Made by a program: the position numbers and the translations under genes
The notes under the pieces: generated by a model
What the model was told of the DNA's origin: nothing
Seen by the model: only the letters and a program-made list of their open reading frames with translations
Databases searched by the model: none
Source of the DNA: UBA8337 sp965221415
GTDB lineage: Bacteria; Pseudomonadota; Alphaproteobacteria; RS24
Reading direction: 5' to 3'
Length of the DNA stretch: 64,000 nt
NCBI GenBank assembly: GCA_965221415.1
Contig: OZ244887.1
Coordinates: forward strand, 1,240,001 to 1,304,000
Shown here: positions 60,543-64,000 of the stretch, piece after piece
Layout: each line of letters opens with the position of its first letter
How positions within the stretch are numbered: the stretch's first letter is position 1

Positions 60543-63151
60543 CTGCCCTCACCGTTGGTTTGGGTGAATTGGTAAAGCTTCAAATTATCGTCGTCTGACA
60601 ATTCAACTTTTCGTTCCCAGTGAAAGCTAAGCGTGCCGTGCCAAGGGTCGGTTTCATCCTCGGCAAAATTTATCTGAATTGGGAAATTATTTTCAAATGT
60701 CCGCAGGGTCAATTCGGCAAGAAGACTCTTAGGCACAATTAACAAGCCATCCAATTTCGCATTCACCCTAAAGGCAGGTATTGAATTAACGCTAAACAAA
60801 TAATTACGGTCATCTTTAAACGTCTCATCACGACTGACTTCAATGCCCGAAGCGTGGTCGGTTTCTTCCGAGAAATATGGCGAGAACCTTTTTCGCCAAT
60901 CAAAAAGAATATCTTGGCTACCTTTAAACTCGGCGACGATAAAAATATCTTCGTCCGCAATGTCAGCCGTAACATTGAGAAATTCTGAAATTAACTCCGT
61001 ATCGCTCGTATATTCAATTTTCTGAAAGCCATCACGCTTCATAGCTGCGCTCAACACATCCACCATAAGCCAAGCAGAGACATACTGACGGACTGCGTCT
61101 TGGTGAAGGTCAATTGGAAAATTGACAGTTGGCTCTTGAATGATTGCTGATTTTGGAAATCCAGCATGGTTCAAAGTGAATGGCTCTAGACCATCGTCAG
61201 ACGCTACCTGAACGAAATTAGTGAACTGATTGAGTGGAAAATGCCCATCTTCGGGGTTAAAAATGGTTTCTGAAACTGACTGAACAATGGCTGCGAGAGC
61301 ATTTTCATTTATGGGTGCAGATTGTATTGCCTTGTCACGGGAGACAGAAATAATCGATAGCAAATTTTTAGTTGTCACGCGAAGCTGTTCATACTTATCT
61401 TTGAGTTGCACTTCCGTGTTATCTGGATTCAACATTTTGAGATGCTCAACATTTGGGTTTTCAGTCAAATTTTCTGAGCATTGCGTCAAAACATGGCTGA
61501 AACGAGAAGCAGTGTCTTTGTCAGCAAGAATATCATCCAAATCATTTGGCATCGAAGCAACATCGCCGTGAGCGAGAGCCAATCTCAAAATCTGGTGGCG
61601 GATATGTTCCAAAGGTGCAGGTATGGCGACAGTATAAACCCGACCTGTAACCTTCTCCTCTTCCGAAAGCTCGATAATCCGATGACCGATGTTTTCCAAT
61701 TTGCTTGGGTAAGACTCTCTGTCCCAAACATTACGAAGATTACTTCGTAAGAACCCAAGATAAATACTTCTTGCGCTCCCTCGAGACTCGAGCATTCCAC
61801 GGAGTGTCCGAATTATGAGACTGTTATCTCTGCTTTCTTCTTTCTCATTTGATGCCGTCGCCCATTGTAGCAAAAAAGCACACAGCACCATGCGTCCATC
61901 GTGCCATAAGTTATCTTTTATTACGTCAAAAAGGTTTTGCGGTGTTAACTCCTGAAGAACGAGAGCAACGGTATCATCAGCAATAATTTTCCGACGTGCA
62001 GTTTCCCAATCTTCTGAAAGCCTGTCACTATTACAGAGCATTAACTGACTATCTGTAAGCGAACTTTCCAGCATTCCTTGAATAGCGCTGCTACGCTCTG
62101 GCCAGATATGCAAATGCTCAAGCCATAGATCTGCTGCTACCTCATTACCTGATACGACAGCACGAGCTAGATTTGTAATGCTTTCGTTAAGGTGAGCCTC
62201 AAATCCCTCAAATAGTCGCCCTAACTGCTTCCAGTCTTTTACCGCATCGGCTTTCATATCGAGCGATCTTTTAAGAACCCCCTCCCAACCCTCAATGACG
62301 CATTTGAGGGCATTCTTGTGGTTTGTCGCATCCGTTGGGTTGGCTTTTGTTGGTGCATATATACCATGGGTTATATTGTGGCGGTCACAGGCATTATTCC
62401 ACCAAGCATCAAGATAGTAATCTAGGCTGGCCTGCATCTTTAATGCATCCACAAGTCCAACATATGATTCAGTTCGCCAAAGCACATGATTACAAATATG
62501 ATGAGCAAAATAACAACAGTCTTCGAAGTATTCGGAATTGCTCGCCAACCCGTCAGTCGCTGCTTTGAATTGCGAGTTATAAGATCTCACCCAATGCGTT
62601 GCATAACTCTGCCAGCCTGCATATAGTTCTGCAAAATTGGATGGATTGCCGTTTTCATCTTTTGTTTCACCAACCGAGAGCATATCTTTGTGTGTCGCTA
62701 ACAACTGGTTATGAATTCCTTCATAATCGCTTGGCGCGTCATTTCTAATCGCTTGCACTACCTGCTCCGATAAAGATTCAATCATGTCACCGCCGTTATT
62801 TTTGCTGTCTACACTTGCGCGTTTAAATTTGAACGCACGTTTAGCAAGAAATCTTTCGAACCTAGAGAGATCCTTTTTTGCATTCCTTACGCGCAAAAGG
62901 GGAGTGGCGCCCTCGTAGACCTGCCCCACTGATACGCAAAGAAATAATGTTGGCGGATTAGAATCATAGGAAGAAACACCTTCTACCCTTTCTTCGAAAT
63001 TACGTGCTTTCCACCGCTCGGCTATCGCTTTAAGCAAGCTGACATTTATGTCAGCCACTTCGTACTCACCAGCTAGAGTTCTTGTAACCACTGGTTTGCC
63101 TTCACTAACCATAAATCGATTTATGATAAATTTGGCTGCGTTTTCAGTCAT
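60539..63151 (-). CDS. large protein of unknown function
   Basis: An 870-residue soluble-looking protein with no membrane segment and no motif I can assign. It is mostly charged alpha-helical, with scattered Cys/His (for example FEDCCYFAHHICNHVLW), and a C-terminal portion rich in beta strands (TLSFHWERKVELSDDDNLKL). It is much more AT-rich than the hydrolase beside it. The ATG at 63151 overlaps the end of the upstream membrane gene by 8 bp; the frame extends ten codons further. The pair looks like one transferred operon. Confidence 0.7.
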   Translation of the reverse strand: MTENAAKFIINRFMVSEGKPVVTRTLAGEYEVADINVSLLKAIAERWKARNFEERVEGVSSYDSNPPTLFLCVSVGQVYEGATPLLRVRNAKKDLSRFERFLAKRAFKFKRASVDSKNNGGDMIESLSEQVVQAIRNDAPSDYEGIHNQLLATHKDMLSVGETKDENGNPSNFAELYAGWQSYATHWVRSYNSQFKAATDGLASNSEYFEDCCYFAHHICNHVLWRTESYVGLVDALKMQASLDYYLDAWWNNACDRHNITHGIYAPTKANPTDATNHKNALKCVIEGWEGVLKRSLDMKADAVKDWKQLGRLFEGFEAHLNESITNLARAVVSGNEVAADLWLEHLHIWPERSSAIQGMLESSLTDSQLMLCNSDRLSEDWETARRKIIADDTVALVLQELTPQNLFDVIKDNLWHDGRMVLCAFLLQWATASNEKEESRDNSLIIRTLRGMLESRGSARSIYLGFLRSNLRNVWDRESYPSKLENIGHRIIELSEEEKVTGRVYTVAIPAPLEHIRHQILRLALAHGDVASMPNDLDDILADKDTASRFSHVLTQCSENLTENPNVEHLKMLNPDNTEVQLKDKYEQLRVTTKNLLSIISVSRDKAIQSAPINENALAAIVQSVSETIFNPEDGHFPLNQFTNFVQVASDDGLEPFTLNHAGFPKSAIIQEPTVNFPIDLHQDAVRQYVSAWLMVDVLSAAMKRDGFQKIEYTSDTELISEFLNVTADIADEDIFIVAEFKGSQDILFDWRKRFSPYFSEETDHASGIEVSRDETFKDDRNYLFSVNSIPAFRVNAKLDGLLIVPKSLLAELTLRTFENNFPIQINFAEDETDPWHGTLSFHWERKVELSDDDNLKLYQFTQTNGEGS

Positions 63152-63959
63152 CAGAACGGTCTCCGATATTTGCAACACCAATTTGTGAGAGCCGTACCCC
63201 TAAATCATCTGCAAACCTTTTCTTTGATAAGGCTATATCAGACTTTTCTGTTCTATAGAAAATCACAAAAAACAACCGTGCAAATAATAGTAAATTGAGG
63301 ACAAATAGTGAAACCTGTCCAAAATAGATGGAAGTGGTTACGCGACCAAAAGCTTCGGCACTTAGTGCCACAATCAGTAGAAACAAGGAACTGACGAAAA
63401 GCGTTCGTAGCCGCCCAATTTGATATAAGTATTGCCGATTCCTGCCCTTTAGATTCTTGTCCGCTAAATCATTAAACGCTGTTAGTATCGGGACGACGAT
63501 ACCAATCAATGAGCCAATTACGGTTGCGATAAGAAAGCTAACATCCCGTGAACCAGAACAAGTATCACAATGCCCATTTTGTGCTGCAAAAAAATCAATT
63601 ACTGTTTTTATTACATCACAAATCTTAGCTTCTGAGAATCCAAGGAAGGAGGCTTTATAACAGGAAGACAACTCTACTGGCGAAAAATAGATATGCCAAA
63701 ATAAAGAGAAAAAGAAGAAAGCATATATTATGGAAATCATTAGATTCCCCGTCGCAAGAGCAATCAATCGAGCAAACCAATCCCAGTCCTCAAAAGCTTC
63801 ATTGTGTGATTGGCGGCGCAGCTCCTTTAAGCGTGCAGCAGAAAAACCTCGAGCAGTTTGTCTCCCAAAGGGAACCAACGCAAACCAAATCATCCTCATT
63901 AAGTCAAACCATGTTTGCCCTAGCCTAACGGCTCTTCTGTATTGTTCTTTAATCAACAA
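63144..63959 (-). CDS. four-helix membrane protein of unknown function
   Basis: A 271-residue protein with about four hydrophobic helices (NLMISIIYAFFFFSLFWHIY, FLIATVIGSLIGIVVPILTA, LFVSSLFLLIVALSAEAF, VSLFVLNLLLFARLFFVIF), an amphipathic basic start and a soluble tail. A Cys-rich loop (GHCDTCSGS) lies between helices one and two. No family was recognised. The start is uncertain: a TTG at 63959 gives this length, and the first ATG is at 63899. It is AT-rich and overlaps the 870-residue gene. Confidence 0.6.
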   Translation of the reverse strand: MLIKEQYRRAVRLGQTWFDLMRMIWFALVPFGRQTARGFSAARLKELRRQSHNEAFEDWDWFARLIALATGNLMISIIYAFFFFSLFWHIYFSPVELSSCYKASFLGFSEAKICDVIKTVIDFFAAQNGHCDTCSGSRDVSFLIATVIGSLIGIVVPILTAFNDLADKNLKGRNRQYLYQIGRLRTLFVSSLFLLIVALSAEAFGRVTTSIYFGQVSLFVLNLLLFARLFFVIFYRTEKSDIALSKKRFADDLGVRLSQIGVANIGDRSDD

Positions 63960-64000
63960 ACACCACCGTTACTAGCGCTAACATTTCCTAAGTCTCCTTT

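Noticed and set aside
1..64000. CRISPR arrays, insertion sequences, rRNA genes, toxin-antitoxin pairs.
   Set aside because: No regularly spaced repeats, transposase or integrase motifs, rRNA segments or small paired toxin-antitoxin genes were seen on either strand.

Overview
The window looks like chromosome from a free-living, compact-genome alphaproteobacterium, probably a marine Rhodospirillales or SAR116-like lineage. That placement is inference. It rests on moderate GC, DUF3126 and NDUFS6-type CHCC zinc-finger proteins, many glutathione S-transferase (GST)-like genes, and gene ends that abut or overlap almost everywhere. No protein-free stretch exceeds 300 bases; the longest gap is about 200 bases (12770-12977). 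No rRNA, CRISPR array, transposase, integrase or complete prophage is visible. One tRNA gene (Thr, UGU) is present.

Layout. 1-5.0 kb: a truncated unknown gene, an FG-GAP/UnbV lipoprotein, a YtoQ-like enzyme, an NmrA-like reductase, a nitrilase-family amidohydrolase and a Sel1-repeat protein. 5.0-6.2 kb: an AT-rich AbiV-type abortive-infection gene and a small ABM monooxygenase gene, downstream of guaA. A degenerate 31-bp copy of the guaA 3' end lies between those two, which looks like an attachment-site scar. 6.2-12.8 kb: a leftward purine and rRNA-modification block (Ppx/GppA, rlmE, then guaB, RsmB-like, TPR, guaA). 13-20.5 kb: metY with an apparent frameshift, a GH3 glycosidase divergent from a ROK kinase, a rhodanese, a FATP-like acyl-CoA synthetase and a GST. 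20.6-26.7 kb: membrane protein, degenerate short-chain dehydrogenase/reductase (SDR), TauD-like dioxygenase, DadA-like oxidase, then a 790-bp insertion bounded by 29-bp direct repeats. The insertion carries a fragment resembling the C-terminus of a restriction-modification methylase and a small membrane gene. A GST-like protein and an SDR follow.

26.8-43.1 kb: DEAD-box helicase, tRNA-Thr, a GST-DUF2855-GST operon, amidohydrolase plus COG0523 GTPase plus cytochrome b561, cytochrome c', class II aldolase, glpK, nadK, NUDIX, MFS, a DksA-like protein, a CoA-transferase, MATE and nitroreductase. 43.2-55.5 kb: housekeeping genes (thrS, yidD, a Fe-S scaffold, cysS, folE, hisI, cysE) mixed with a rhomboid protease, a DsbA-fold isomerase, a GMC oxidoreductase and a gamma carbonic anhydrase. 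55.6-60.5 kb: a rightward operon of two hydrolases, a crotonase, an SDR, an M20 hydrolase with a Cys-rich tail and a CHCC zinc-finger protein. 60.5-64 kb: an AT-rich two-gene module of unknown function (a four-helix membrane protein and an 870-residue protein).

The accessory loci of most interest are the guaA-end scar with AbiV, the repeat-bounded restriction-modification remnant, and the two-gene module at the right end. Coding junctions are very tight: seven of fourteen convergent gene pairs share a single 4-bp tetramer containing both stop codons.
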